Positions 56,277 to 64,000 of a stretch of 64,000 nt of DNA are shown here, in pieces (positions within the stretch are counted from its first letter, which is position 1; each line of letters begins with the position of its first letter). Made by a program: the position numbers and the translations under genes. The notes beneath the pieces were generated by a model. It made no database searches, was not told the DNA's origin, and saw only the letters and a program-made list of their open reading frames with translations. Location: positions 24,357 through 88,356 of the forward strand of contig CACNCV010000004.1 in NCBI GenBank assembly GCA_902619105.1, given 5' to 3'. Source of the DNA: an uncultured Pelagibacteraceae bacterium. GTDB lineage: Bacteria > Pseudomonadota > Alphaproteobacteria > Pelagibacterales > AG-422-B15.

Positions 56277-57641
56277 ATGGACTTGATGCTTTACGATACA
56301 TTTACCAATTCAAAAAAGAAGTTTGAACCAATTGATCCAAATAATGTGCGAATGTACGTATGTGGGCCAACTGTTTACGATTATGCGCATGTAGGCAATG
56401 CTCGACCAGTTATAGTGTTTGATATTTTATTTCGATTACTCCAAAAAATTTATGGCAGTGAAAATGTAACTTATGTAAGAAACATCACTGACGTTGATGA
56501 TAAAATTATACATGCAGCAAATGATCAAAATGAAGACATTGGAATACTTACAGAAAAGACAATTAATTATTTTCATGACGATGCGAAATATATTGGCGCT
56601 TTAAAACCTACATTTGAGCCAAGAGCAACCGAACATATACCCGAGATGATCGAGTTGATTGAAAAACTCATATCAAAAGAGTTTGCATATGTAGCGGATG
56701 GCAATGTTCTTTTTTCTTCAAATAAATTTAAAGAATATGGAAAACTCTCTGGTAAGAATTTAGATGAAATGGTTGCTGGTTCGCGTGTAGGTGTAGAAAG
56801 ATATAAAAAAGAAGAATCTGACTTTGTATTATGGAAACCTTCAAAAGAAGATGAGCCCAGTTGGAAAAGCCCATGGGGAGATGGGAGACCTGGCTGGCAC
56901 ATTGAGTGCTCTGCAATGAGTGAAAAACTTTTAGGGGAAAATTTTGATATTCATGGAGGAGGTCAAGATTTAATATTTCCACATCATGAGAATGAAATTG
57001 CCCAAAGTGAGTGTGCAAATAATATTAAATTTGCAAATTATTGGGTTCACAATGGCTTTGTCACTGTTGAAGGTAATAAAATGTCAAAGTCTGATGGTAA
57101 TTTTGTAACTGTAAATGAGTTAAAAGACAGTTTCCAAGGGGAAGTTATTAGGCTTACCATGATATCAACTCACTACAGACAACCTCTGAATTGGACCAAG
57201 GATAACCTCAATGAAAGTAAAAAGACATTAGATAAATGGTACACATTTTTGAGCAATTTTAATGACGATGAATTAAAAGATACAAATAATGATAATGAAA
57301 TTATGGAAACATTATTGGATGATATGAATACACCTAAAGCTATTAGCGTACTTCATCAAAAATTTAAAGACTGCCAATCGGGGGATAAAGGCTTAGTAAG
57401 CAATTTTTTATATTCAGCAAATATGCTTGGACTTTTAAATGACAAACCATCTGAATGGCTTTCCTGGAAAAAGGAAAATTTAAATATTAATACCGCTCAA
57501 GTTGAGTTGCTTATTGCTCAAAGAAATGAGGCACGATCAAACAAGAACTTTGATGATGCTGATAGGATCCGAGATGAATTAGACAAAATGGGAGTCATAC
57601 TTGAAGATCAAGGTGGCGAAACAACTTGGAAAGTTAAGTAA
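56277..57641 (+). CDS. cysS: Cysteinyl-tRNA synthetase
   Basis: A class I synthetase of 454 residues. The N-terminal zinc Cys is in MYVCGPTVYDYAHVGNARP (HIGH-like HVGN); WHIECSAM and the GGGQDLIFPHHENEIAQSE block supply further zinc ligands; KMSKSDGNF is the KMSKS loop. The C-terminal tail has IAQRNEARSNKNFDDADRIRDEL. It begins at the base after the gltX stop and is followed immediately by cimA, a conserved alphaproteobacterial order. Confidence 0.97.
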   Translation: MDLMLYDTFTNSKKKFEPIDPNNVRMYVCGPTVYDYAHVGNARPVIVFDILFRLLQKIYGSENVTYVRNITDVDDKIIHAANDQNEDIGILTEKTINYFHDDAKYIGALKPTFEPRATEHIPEMIELIEKLISKEFAYVADGNVLFSSNKFKEYGKLSGKNLDEMVAGSRVGVERYKKEESDFVLWKPSKEDEPSWKSPWGDGRPGWHIECSAMSEKLLGENFDIHGGGQDLIFPHHENEIAQSECANNIKFANYWVHNGFVTVEGNKMSKSDGNFVTVNELKDSFQGEVIRLTMISTHYRQPLNWTKDNLNESKKTLDKWYTFLSNFNDDELKDTNNDNEIMETLLDDMNTPKAISVLHQKFKDCQSGDKGLVSNFLYSANMLGLLNDKPSEWLSWKKENLNINTAQVELLIAQRNEARSNKNFDDADRIRDELDKMGVILEDQGGETTWKVK

Positions 57642-59234
57642 GTGAAAGAAAAGTTATACATATTTGATACGACTCTTAGAGACGGAGCTCAAACTTATGG
57701 TGTTGATTTTAATGTTGATGAAAAAAAACTTCTCGCAAAAAAATTAGATGAGCTTGGTGTTGATTATATTGAGGGTGGATGGCCAGGCGCAAACTCAACT
57801 GATACTAAGTTTTTTAATGAAGATTTAAAATTTAAAAACTCAATGTTTACTGCGTTTGGCATGACTAAAAAATCTGGTCGCAGCGCAGAAAATGATCCTG
57901 GTTTGGCTGCAATGATAAATATTAATGCGCCTTCAGCATGTGTTGTTGGAAAATCTTGGGATTTTCATGTAGATCTTGCGCTGGGAATTACCAATGAGGA
58001 AAATTTAGAAAATATTGGAGAGTCGGTAAAATTTTTAGCAAAAACGAAAAAAGAAGTACATTTCGATGCTGAACATTTTTTTGATGGTTATAAATCTAAT
58101 CCAAATTATGCAATTGAATGTCTTAAAGCTGCAAAGTCAAATGGTGCACGGTGGCTTGTTCTTTGTGATACGAATGGAGGAACTCTTCCACATGAAGTTG
58201 AAGATATCGTATTGAAAGTTTCTAAAGAAATTTCTGGAGATCATCTTGGAATTCATGCACATAATGACACAGGTAATGCAGTCGCCAATACTCTTGCAGC
58301 TGTAAGAGCAGGTGCAAGACAAGTTCAGGGCACGATAAATGGTTTAGGTGAAAGATGTGGAAATGCTAATCTAATTTCACTGTTGCCAACATTTGCTTTT
58401 AAAAATGAATTTGAAAACAAATTTGACTTATCAATTAATAGAGAACGACTTAATCTTTTAACCGAGCTTTCAAGGCTCCTTGATGAGATCTTAAACAGAG
58501 TTCCAAATCGAACGGCACCTTACGTTGGTTCTTCTGCTTTTGCGCATAAGGGTGGATTACATGTTTCTGCGGTCAATAAAGATCCAAAGACTTACGAACA
58601 CATCAATCCTGAACTTGTTGGCAATCAAAGGCAAATTATCATCTCTGAACAATCAGGAAAATCAAATATTTTATCAAAGTTAAAATCAGCAGGAATAGAA
58701 GTTAATGAAGACGATAAGACAATTCAAAAAATCTTAGATCGAGTAAAAGAAAGAGAATTTAATGGATACTCTTACGATGGCGCCGATGCTTCTTTTGAAA
58801 TTCTTGTTAATAAAGTACTTGGCAATATGCCAGAATATTTTGAAGTAATTAGTTTTAATGTGAATGTACAAAATTCAGGTGAAGAGGGGCAGACCATGTC
58901 AGAAGCTTCTGTGAAATTAAAAATTGATAATGATGAAATTATTGGTACCGGTAAAGGAGTTGGTCCAGTCAATGCATTGGATAATGCCCTTCGAAATAAT
59001 TTTAAGTCAAGCCGTTACGCTGAGTACATAAACGATTTATCATTAATTGATTATAAGGTTCGAATTCTCAATACGGGTACCGATGCGATAACTCGAGTTT
59101 CAATTGAAAGTTCCGATGCAAATAAGAAAAGTTGGTACACGATAGGTGTTTCAGAAAATATTATTGAAGCATCTTTTAGAGCGCTTATTGATAGTGTTGA
59201 ATTTAAATTAATGAAAGAACAAGTAAAAGTTTAA
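57642..59234 (+). CDS. cimA: (R)-Citramalate synthase
   Basis: Condenses acetyl-CoA and pyruvate to citramalate, a threonine-independent route to isoleucine. It has 530 residues, the size of the TIGR00977-type enzyme. An N-terminal HMGL-like TIM barrel has FDTTLRDGAQTYGVDF, the GIHAHNDTGNAVANTLAAV metal motif and QVQGTINGLGERCGNANL; a C-terminal regulatory LeuA-dimer-like domain follows. The GTG start directly follows the cysS stop. 2-isopropylmalate synthase is less likely given length and neighbour. Confidence 0.92.
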   Translation: MKEKLYIFDTTLRDGAQTYGVDFNVDEKKLLAKKLDELGVDYIEGGWPGANSTDTKFFNEDLKFKNSMFTAFGMTKKSGRSAENDPGLAAMININAPSACVVGKSWDFHVDLALGITNEENLENIGESVKFLAKTKKEVHFDAEHFFDGYKSNPNYAIECLKAAKSNGARWLVLCDTNGGTLPHEVEDIVLKVSKEISGDHLGIHAHNDTGNAVANTLAAVRAGARQVQGTINGLGERCGNANLISLLPTFAFKNEFENKFDLSINRERLNLLTELSRLLDEILNRVPNRTAPYVGSSAFAHKGGLHVSAVNKDPKTYEHINPELVGNQRQIIISEQSGKSNILSKLKSAGIEVNEDDKTIQKILDRVKEREFNGYSYDGADASFEILVNKVLGNMPEYFEVISFNVNVQNSGEEGQTMSEASVKLKIDNDEIIGTGKGVGPVNALDNALRNNFKSSRYAEYINDLSLIDYKVRILNTGTDAITRVSIESSDANKKSWYTIGVSENIIEASFRALIDSVEFKLMKEQVKV

Positions 59235-59240
59235 ATTCAA

Positions 59241-59978
59241 ATGAATTTTGATAAAATTTCAATTATTCTTGTTGATACTCAATTACCTGAAAATGTCGGT
59301 CTTGTTGCTCGCTCTATGTATAATTTTGGTTTCACTAATTTAAAACTGGTATCACCTAAACTCGAATGGCCATCAGAAAAAGCACTTGCTGTAGCTGTAG
59401 ATGCTAAGAACATAGTTGAAAATATCAACGTATATAGCTCTCTTCGAGAGGCGTTGAGTGACACCAATTATTCAATTGGCTACACAGCACGTCTAAGAGA
59501 TATGAGTAAACAGTTTAGTGACAATTCTAAAATTATCGGTGAAATAAAAGAACAGAAAATTAATGATAGTATCGGTGTTGTTTTTGGCGGCGAAGCTTCG
59601 GGACTTACAAATGATCATTTGTCACTTATAACAAAATGTGTGACCATTGATACGCATGAAAATTTTTCATCTCTTAATTTATCTCATGCAGTCAATGTAT
59701 TTTGTTATTCATTATTTTCTAAAGTATTTAAAACGGAGCAGTTAGTTGATAAGAATTCTGAGCCTCATGGAAGTCAGAATGATTTGATGTATTTTTTTGA
59801 TCATTTAGAAGAAGAGCTTGAATCTAGAGGTTTTTTTCAACCTGAAGAAAAAATGCCAAAAATGAAGCAAAACCTAAGAAATATCTTTCATCGTGCTGAT
59901 CTCAGTGAACGTGAGATAGCAACACTTAGAGGGGTTGTGACAGTGCTTACAGAATATAGAAAAACTAAGGAAATTTAG
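59241..59978 (+). CDS. trmJ: tRNA (cytidine/uridine-2'-O-)-methyltransferase TrmJ-like
   Basis: A SPOUT-class RNA 2'-O-methyltransferase of 245 residues. An N-terminal [22 protein letters not shown] contains the RNA-binding Asn/Arg motif 1; motif 2 is [14 protein letters not shown]; motif 3 is [18 protein letters not shown], forming the SAM knot. The C-terminal helical extension (about 165-245) is typical of TrmJ, which modifies position 32 of tRNAs. A related TrmH-family rRNA or tRNA target is possible. It lies 6 bases after cimA. Confidence 0.87.
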   Translation: MNFDKISIILVDTQLPENVGLVARSMYNFGFTNLKLVSPKLEWPSEKALAVAVDAKNIVENINVYSSLREALSDTNYSIGYTARLRDMSKQFSDNSKIIGEIKEQKINDSIGVVFGGEASGLTNDHLSLITKCVTIDTHENFSSLNLSHAVNVFCYSLFSKVFKTEQLVDKNSEPHGSQNDLMYFFDHLEEELESRGFFQPEEKMPKMKQNLRNIFHRADLSEREIATLRGVVTVLTEYRKTKEI

Positions 59979-59987
59979 CTTTCAGGT

Positions 59988-60015
59988 TTGACATTGGCGA
60001 GGAAACCAGTATAAA
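59988..60015 (+). promoter_or_regulatory. Strong promoter of rpsD
   Basis: TTGACA (59988-59993), 16 bases, TATAAA (60010-60015). The -10 ends 16 bases before the rpsD ATG at 60032, so the leader would be only about 10 bases and carries no Shine-Dalgarno (ATCATCAAAT). The -35 is perfect and the gene is a ribosomal protein, so high activity is expected. Confidence 0.7.
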
Positions 60016-60031
60016 CCACGGATCATCAAAT

Positions 60032-60649
60032 ATGACAAAAAGAGTTGCACAAAAACATAAAATAGACAGACGTCTGAGTGTTAACCTATGGGGCAGACCA
60101 AAAAGCCCATTCAACCTAAGAAAATACAGACCCGGCCAGCATGGACAAAAGCATACAGGTAAATTGTCTGATTATGGTGTTCAGTTAAATGCTAAACAAA
60201 AGCTAAAAGGTTATTATGGAAACCTCAACGAAAGACAATTCCGTAATTGTTATAAAGAGGCCATAAGACAAAAAGGTGACTCAGGTGAAAACTTAATTGC
60301 TATTTTAGAACGCAGACTTGATACTATTGTTTATCGATCAAAGTTTGTACCAACTGTATTTGCTGCTAGACAATTTATTAATCATGGGCATGTCAAAGTT
60401 AATGGAAAAAGAGTTAATATTGCGAGCTGTCTTCTTAAAGAAGGTGATGTTGTCGAAGTCAAAGACAAATCTAAAGAGATGGCATTAGTAGTTGAGTCAA
60501 TGAAAAGCCAGGAAAGAGACATCCCAGGATACATCACAGTTGATGAAAAAAAATGTTCTTCAACTTTTGTAAGGACACCTCAGTTTGCTGAAGTTCCATA
60601 TGCAACTCAAATGGATCCGAAACTAGTTATCGAGTATTACTCTCGATAA
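60032..60649 (+). CDS. rpsD: 30S ribosomal protein S4
   Basis: A primary 16S rRNA-binding protein that starts small-subunit assembly. It has 205 residues, with the alphaproteobacterial start [27 protein letters not shown], the YRPGQHGQ block, the S4 RNA-binding domain with [18 protein letters not shown] and [18 protein letters not shown], and a C-terminal VIEYYSR. It stands alone, not within the alpha operon. It has its own promoter and no Shine-Dalgarno. Confidence 0.98.
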   Translation: MTKRVAQKHKIDRRLSVNLWGRPKSPFNLRKYRPGQHGQKHTGKLSDYGVQLNAKQKLKGYYGNLNERQFRNCYKEAIRQKGDSGENLIAILERRLDTIVYRSKFVPTVFAARQFINHGHVKVNGKRVNIASCLLKEGDVVEVKDKSKEMALVVESMKSQERDIPGYITVDEKKCSSTFVRTPQFAEVPYATQMDPKLVIEYYSR

Positions 60650-60656
60650 TATTAAA

Positions 60657-61763
60657 ATGAGTGCATCGCACTGGTTTTCCAAATCTTATACTGAAGCTAA
60701 GAAACGGTTTAATGAGTCTGTTAACCAACTAGAATCACTGGGTCACCAAGTTCAACGTGATAGCTTATCATTAGATTTAGTAGGTCCTGATGGAGAGGAT
60801 CTAACAATAGATATCGCAGTTCTTGGATCTTTAACAAGTAATAAATTATTGTTATATACCTCTGGTATACACGGTGTTGAGGGTTTTGCCGGTTCAGCTA
60901 TACAACTTTCAGTTATTGATATGTTAAAAAATCAAAAACTAATTGAGGATTATTGCATAATTTTCGTACATATCATTAATCCTTTTGGTATGGCTTGGCA
61001 CCGAAGAGTCAATGAAAACAATGTTGATATGAATAGAAATTTTATTAACACGCATAGCGGTGAGCCCGATGGTTACAAAAAAATAGATAAATTTTTAAAT
61101 CCAAACTCAATACCAAAAAAATTTGAATTATCTTTTTATATAGATGGAATAAAATTAATTTTGAAATATGGTTTCACCAATTTCAAGCAATGGTTTGCTC
61201 AAGGTCAGTACACAAGGCCATCCAGCCTGCAGTATGGAGGTGATAAACTTCAAAAAGGTCCTAAATTATTAATTGATTGGTTGAGAAAAAACTTAAAAGA
61301 AACACAAATGATATTTGGTATCGATTTGCACACTGGGCTTGGTAAATCTGGTTACGATACTATTTTAATTTCAGATCAAATTAATGAAGTTGATTATGAA
61401 TTGCTGCAAAATTTATATGGAAGTCATATAGCACCGTTGGATCCAAATAAGGGAGTGGGCTATCACGTAACAGGCGACATTCACTCTGGAATTTCATCTG
61501 AATTTCCATCTATTAAGTGGCTTACAATTACACAAGAATTTGGAACTTATGGACCTGTAACAGTTTTTAAAAATTTAAGAGCTGAAAATAGATGGACACA
61601 AAATAATAAACTTAATGATCCGATGGATATAATGGAACATTGGAGTAGAAATAATTTATTACGCACATTTAATCCAGACAATAGGAAATGGCATGAAAGT
61701 TTAATTGCGCGAGGAAAGATTGTATTTAATAGAGCAGTCGAATATCTTATTTCAATAGACTAA
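60657..61763 (+). CDS. DUF2817 family, M14-type zinc carboxypeptidase-like protein
   Basis: A 368-residue protein with the DUF2817 pattern: LLLYTSGIHGVEGFAGSAIQ, in which HxxE supplies two zinc ligands, NPFGMAWHRRVNENNVDMNRNF, and GIDLHTGLGKSG with the third histidine. These are the landmarks of the M14 succinylglutamate-desuccinylase/carboxypeptidase fold, so it is probably a zinc hydrolase of unknown substrate. No signal peptide is seen, so it should be cytoplasmic. It starts 7 bases after rpsD and overlaps convergent grxD by 4 bases. Confidence 0.82.
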   Translation: MSASHWFSKSYTEAKKRFNESVNQLESLGHQVQRDSLSLDLVGPDGEDLTIDIAVLGSLTSNKLLLYTSGIHGVEGFAGSAIQLSVIDMLKNQKLIEDYCIIFVHIINPFGMAWHRRVNENNVDMNRNFINTHSGEPDGYKKIDKFLNPNSIPKKFELSFYIDGIKLILKYGFTNFKQWFAQGQYTRPSSLQYGGDKLQKGPKLLIDWLRKNLKETQMIFGIDLHTGLGKSGYDTILISDQINEVDYELLQNLYGSHIAPLDPNKGVGYHVTGDIHSGISSEFPSIKWLTITQEFGTYGPVTVFKNLRAENRWTQNNKLNDPMDIMEHWSRNNLLRTFNPDNRKWHESLIARGKIVFNRAVEYLISID

Positions 61764-62089
61764 TCGTGCGCAATTCCTTTTGTATCAAAAACTGATGCTA
61801 ACTCTCCACTTTTATGCATGTCTAAAATAATATCGCATCCTCCAATAAACTCGCCCTTAATGTAAAGTTGCGGAATTGTAGGCCAGTTAGTGAAATCTTT
61901 TATACCTTGTCTTAGTTCGTCACTTTCCAAAATATTTACGTCTTTATAATTTACGTTCATAAAAGAAAGAGTATTTACAACAGCATTCGAAAAACCGCAT
62001 TGAGGCTGGTCCTTTGTTCCTTTCATGAAGAGAACTACATCGTTTTGATCAACAATGTTTTTTATTTCATCTTGTACATTATCAGTCAT
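61760..62089 (-). CDS. grxD: Monothiol glutaredoxin, Grx4 family
   Basis: A Fe-S cluster carrier using glutathione as a ligand. It has 109 residues, with VVLFMKGTKDQPQCGFSNAVV containing the monothiol active site CGFS, TNWPTIPQLYIKGEFIGGCDII for glutathione binding, and the TVP-type cis-proline in TIPQLY. It is preceded by purL with 57 bases between them. It fits with glutathione synthesis by gshA at 30166. Confidence 0.95.
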   Translation of the reverse strand: MTDNVQDEIKNIVDQNDVVLFMKGTKDQPQCGFSNAVVNTLSFMNVNYKDVNILESDELRQGIKDFTNWPTIPQLYIKGEFIGGCDIILDMHKSGELASVFDTKGIAHD

Positions 62090-62146
62090 GAATGAAGAAT
62101 TAACTGCTTTTTATAATTATTCAATAATAATTTTGAGCCCTTTAGG

Positions 62147-64000
62147 TCAAAATTCATTGAACCATTTTGTATGATGGTCAATTAAGCTTGATAATTCAAT
62201 CTCTCCAATTGAATTAATTGATATTGATGTTCCTCCAATTTCTCCAATTCTTTCTATTTTGACTGCACTCTTGCTTGCGTCAACTTCTATTTGTTCAAGT
62301 TTATTTTGTGAGACCTCAACCAGATACCTAGCTTGATCTTCGCCAAAAAAGAATCCGTGAAGAAAATCTTTTGTTATATCAATTTTTATACCTTGCATAC
62401 CTGAGATACACATTTCAGCAATTGCAATAAGAACACCACCTTCACCAACATCATGAACAGATTTTAGTAATTTGTTAGCGACGCAATCTAAAATGAATTT
62501 TCCATTTTTTAATTCATCATCCAAATTAATTGACGGGGTACCACCGTCTTCTTTATTTTGTATAATTGAGAGATAATGACTATTGCCTAAATGATTATTG
62601 CTTTCCCCAATGAGGCATAAAACATTACCTTCATTTTTAAGATCTATTGTCATTGTATTAGATAGATCTCTAATCAGTCCAACTCCACCAATAGCGGGAG
62701 TAGGATAAATCCCTTCACCATTAGTTTCATTATAGAGTGATACATTCCCTGAAATGACAGGATAATTAAGCTTACTACAAGCATCTCCCATGCCACGAAT
62801 GCATTCTACAAATTGTCCCATGATTTCTGGCTTTTCAGGATTTCCAAAATTCATACAATCTGTAATTGCAATTGGTTCAGCTCCGGATGCAACAATATTA
62901 CGCCAAGTTTCAACAACCGCATGCTTTCCTCCTTCATATGGATTATGTCTGCAGTATGTTGGTGAACAGTCTGTACTGATCGCTATTCCTTTGTTGGTTC
63001 CATGCACTCTGACAACAGCTGCATCAGAACCAGGTCGTACAACTGTATCTGCCATCACCATGTGATCATATTGTTCCCATATCCATTTTCTGCTGCATAA
63101 ATTTGGATGGCTGATCATTTTTAATAAATCGCTTAAGATATCCTTATCTTCAAAATCCTTACTTTCGAAACTAATTAGGGGAGAAGGGTCATTGACAATA
63201 TAATCTCGCTGATACTCTGGCGCATCTTCTACCAAAATATTAATTGGTATACTTGCCTGCTCTTCACCATCCATATGTAATATTAATTTTTTTGTATCTG
63301 TAACCTCACCAATTATTTCAAATTCAAGATCCCATTTTTTAAAAATGCTTCGGGCAAGCTCTTCTTTATTGGGTTGAATAACCATTAACATTCTTTCCTG
63401 ACTCTCCGATAGCATGAGCTCGTAGGCAGTCATGTTAGCTGCTCGCATAGGAACCTTTGATAAATTTATATCAATCCCTACATTTCCTTTGGATGCCATC
63501 TCAATAGATGATGAAGTTAAACCTGCTGCTCCCATATCTTGAATTGCTATAATTGCATCCTCTTTCATAAGTTCTAGACAAGCCTCAAGTAATAATTTTT
63601 CAGTAAAAGGATCACCAACTTGAACAGTGGGTTTTTTTTCTTCAGAGTCATCATCAAATTCTGCTGATGCCATAGTTGCACCATGAATACCATCTCTACC
63701 TGTTTTTGAACCAACATACACTACTGGATTTCCTATTCCTGCAGCCGCTGAATAGAAAATTTTATCTTTTTTTGCGATGCCGACCGTCATAGCATTAACC
63801 AATATATTGCCGTTGTAGGATGGATGAAAGTTTACTTCACCTCCAACAGTTGGAATTCCAATACAATTTCCATAACCTCCGATGCCACCGACAACGCCTG
63901 AGACTAAATGCTTTGTTTTTGGATGATTGGGATCTCCAAATCGAAGTGCATTCATATTTGCTACAGGTCTTGCACCCATAGTAAAAACATCTCTTAAAAT
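62147..64000 (-). CDS. purL: Phosphoribosylformylglycinamidine synthase PurL (5' part outside window)
   Basis: Large subunit of FGAM synthase, fourth step of purine synthesis. About 617 C-terminal residues are visible, of a protein usually 700-750 long. The frame is open to the window end: ILRDVFT precedes the internal Met of [15 protein letters not shown], so that Met is not the start. Family features include [57 protein letters not shown] and [17 protein letters not shown]. It is the short bacterial PurL that works with PurQ and PurS. Confidence 0.96.
   Translation of the reverse strand: MLRDVFTMGARPVANMNALRFGDPNHPKTKHLVSGVVGGIGGYGNCIGIPTVGGEVNFHPSYNGNILVNAMTVGIAKKDKIFYSAAAGIGNPVVYVGSKTGRDGIHGATMASAEFDDDSEEKKPTVQVGDPFTEKLLLEACLELMKEDAIIAIQDMGAAGLTSSSIEMASKGNVGIDINLSKVPMRAANMTAYELMLSESQERMLMVIQPNKEELARSIFKKWDLEFEIIGEVTDTKKLILHMDGEEQASIPINILVEDAPEYQRDYIVNDPSPLISFESKDFEDKDILSDLLKMISHPNLCSRKWIWEQYDHMVMADTVVRPGSDAAVVRVHGTNKGIAISTDCSPTYCRHNPYEGGKHAVVETWRNIVASGAEPIAITDCMNFGNPEKPEIMGQFVECIRGMGDACSKLNYPVISGNVSLYNETNGEGIYPTPAIGGVGLIRDLSNTMTIDLKNEGNVLCLIGESNNHLGNSHYLSIIQNKEDGGTPSINLDDELKNGKFILDCVANKLLKSVHDVGEGGVLIAIAEMCISGMQGIKIDITKDFLHGFFFGEDQARYLVEVSQNKLEQIEVDASKSAVKIERIGEIGGTSISINSIGEIELSSLIDHHTKWFNEF

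Noticed and set aside
62147..63979. purL starting at the Met at 63979
   Set aside because: Upstream in-frame codons read ILRDVFT, the conserved residues that normally precede MGARPVAN in PurL, so this Met is internal.

Overview
This window is a gene-dense, AT-rich stretch of ordinary chromosome, I think from a marine alphaproteobacterium with a small, streamlined genome. The pointers are alphaproteobacterial gene neighbourhoods and family variants: a HAD-family hydrolase next to ribF-ileS-lspA and a DUF3035 lipoprotein; xseA followed by DUF2093; the rsmD-rluB/tadA divergent group; plant-type gshA; short hisG with hisZ; cysS-cimA; and DUF1289. GC looks like roughly one third by eye. Gene ends commonly touch or overlap, there is only one clear intrinsic terminator, and I see no rRNA, tRNA, insertion sequence, prophage or CRISPR array. 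The genus cannot be fixed from this sequence.

Layout. Positions 1-1803: 3' part of hisZ, then hisG, ending at a bidirectional terminator. 1854-4735 (minus): groEL, groES and an SDR. 4800-12588 (plus): a seven-gene run HAD-ribF-ileS-lspA-DUF3035-sbmA/bacA-like-pgi. 12580-13861 (minus): rsmD and rluB; tadA diverges from them and is followed by an ACAD11-like acyl-CoA dehydrogenase and a small unrecognised gene. 15711-19281 (minus): purD, a sugar-kinase-like APH protein and a class V PLP enzyme. 19334-21627 (plus): xseA, DUF2093, M23 peptidase. 21635-29412 (minus): a lipid A/Kdo block (ubiA, pmbA, msbA, DUF374 acyltransferase, waaA, lpxK, lpxL-like). 29454-31500 (plus): rsmE, gshA. 31497-34123 (minus): mscS, hydrolase, DUF4396-like protein, DUF1289. 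34201-38141 (plus): an unusually long rpoZ, two acyl-CoA dehydrogenases, a TauE/SafE permease. 38136-39644 (minus): phosphohexomutase.

39687-42683 (plus) is a cobalamin riboswitch followed by a BtuB-like TonB receptor and a small DUF6580-like membrane protein, a compact vitamin B12 uptake locus. 42743-45167 holds a second pair of acyl-CoA dehydrogenases; 45175-46752 (minus) an MFE-2-like SDR and gph. 46828-61763 (plus) runs glmU, glmS, an exported haloalkane-dehalogenase-like protein, a crotonase, class II DAHP synthase, nadE, gltX, cysS, cimA, trmJ, rpsD and a DUF2817 peptidase. grxD and the 3' part of purL close the window on the minus strand.

Most genes are housekeeping. The accessory signal is acyl-CoA chemistry: five acyl-CoA dehydrogenases, two SDRs and a crotonase. 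The most interesting point is that the kinase half and the dehydrogenase half of animal ACAD11 occur here as two separate nearby genes, which suggests catabolism of 4-hydroxy acids through a phosphorylated acyl-CoA. Several promoters sit so close to start codons without a Shine-Dalgarno sequence that leaderless or near-leaderless transcripts are predicted.
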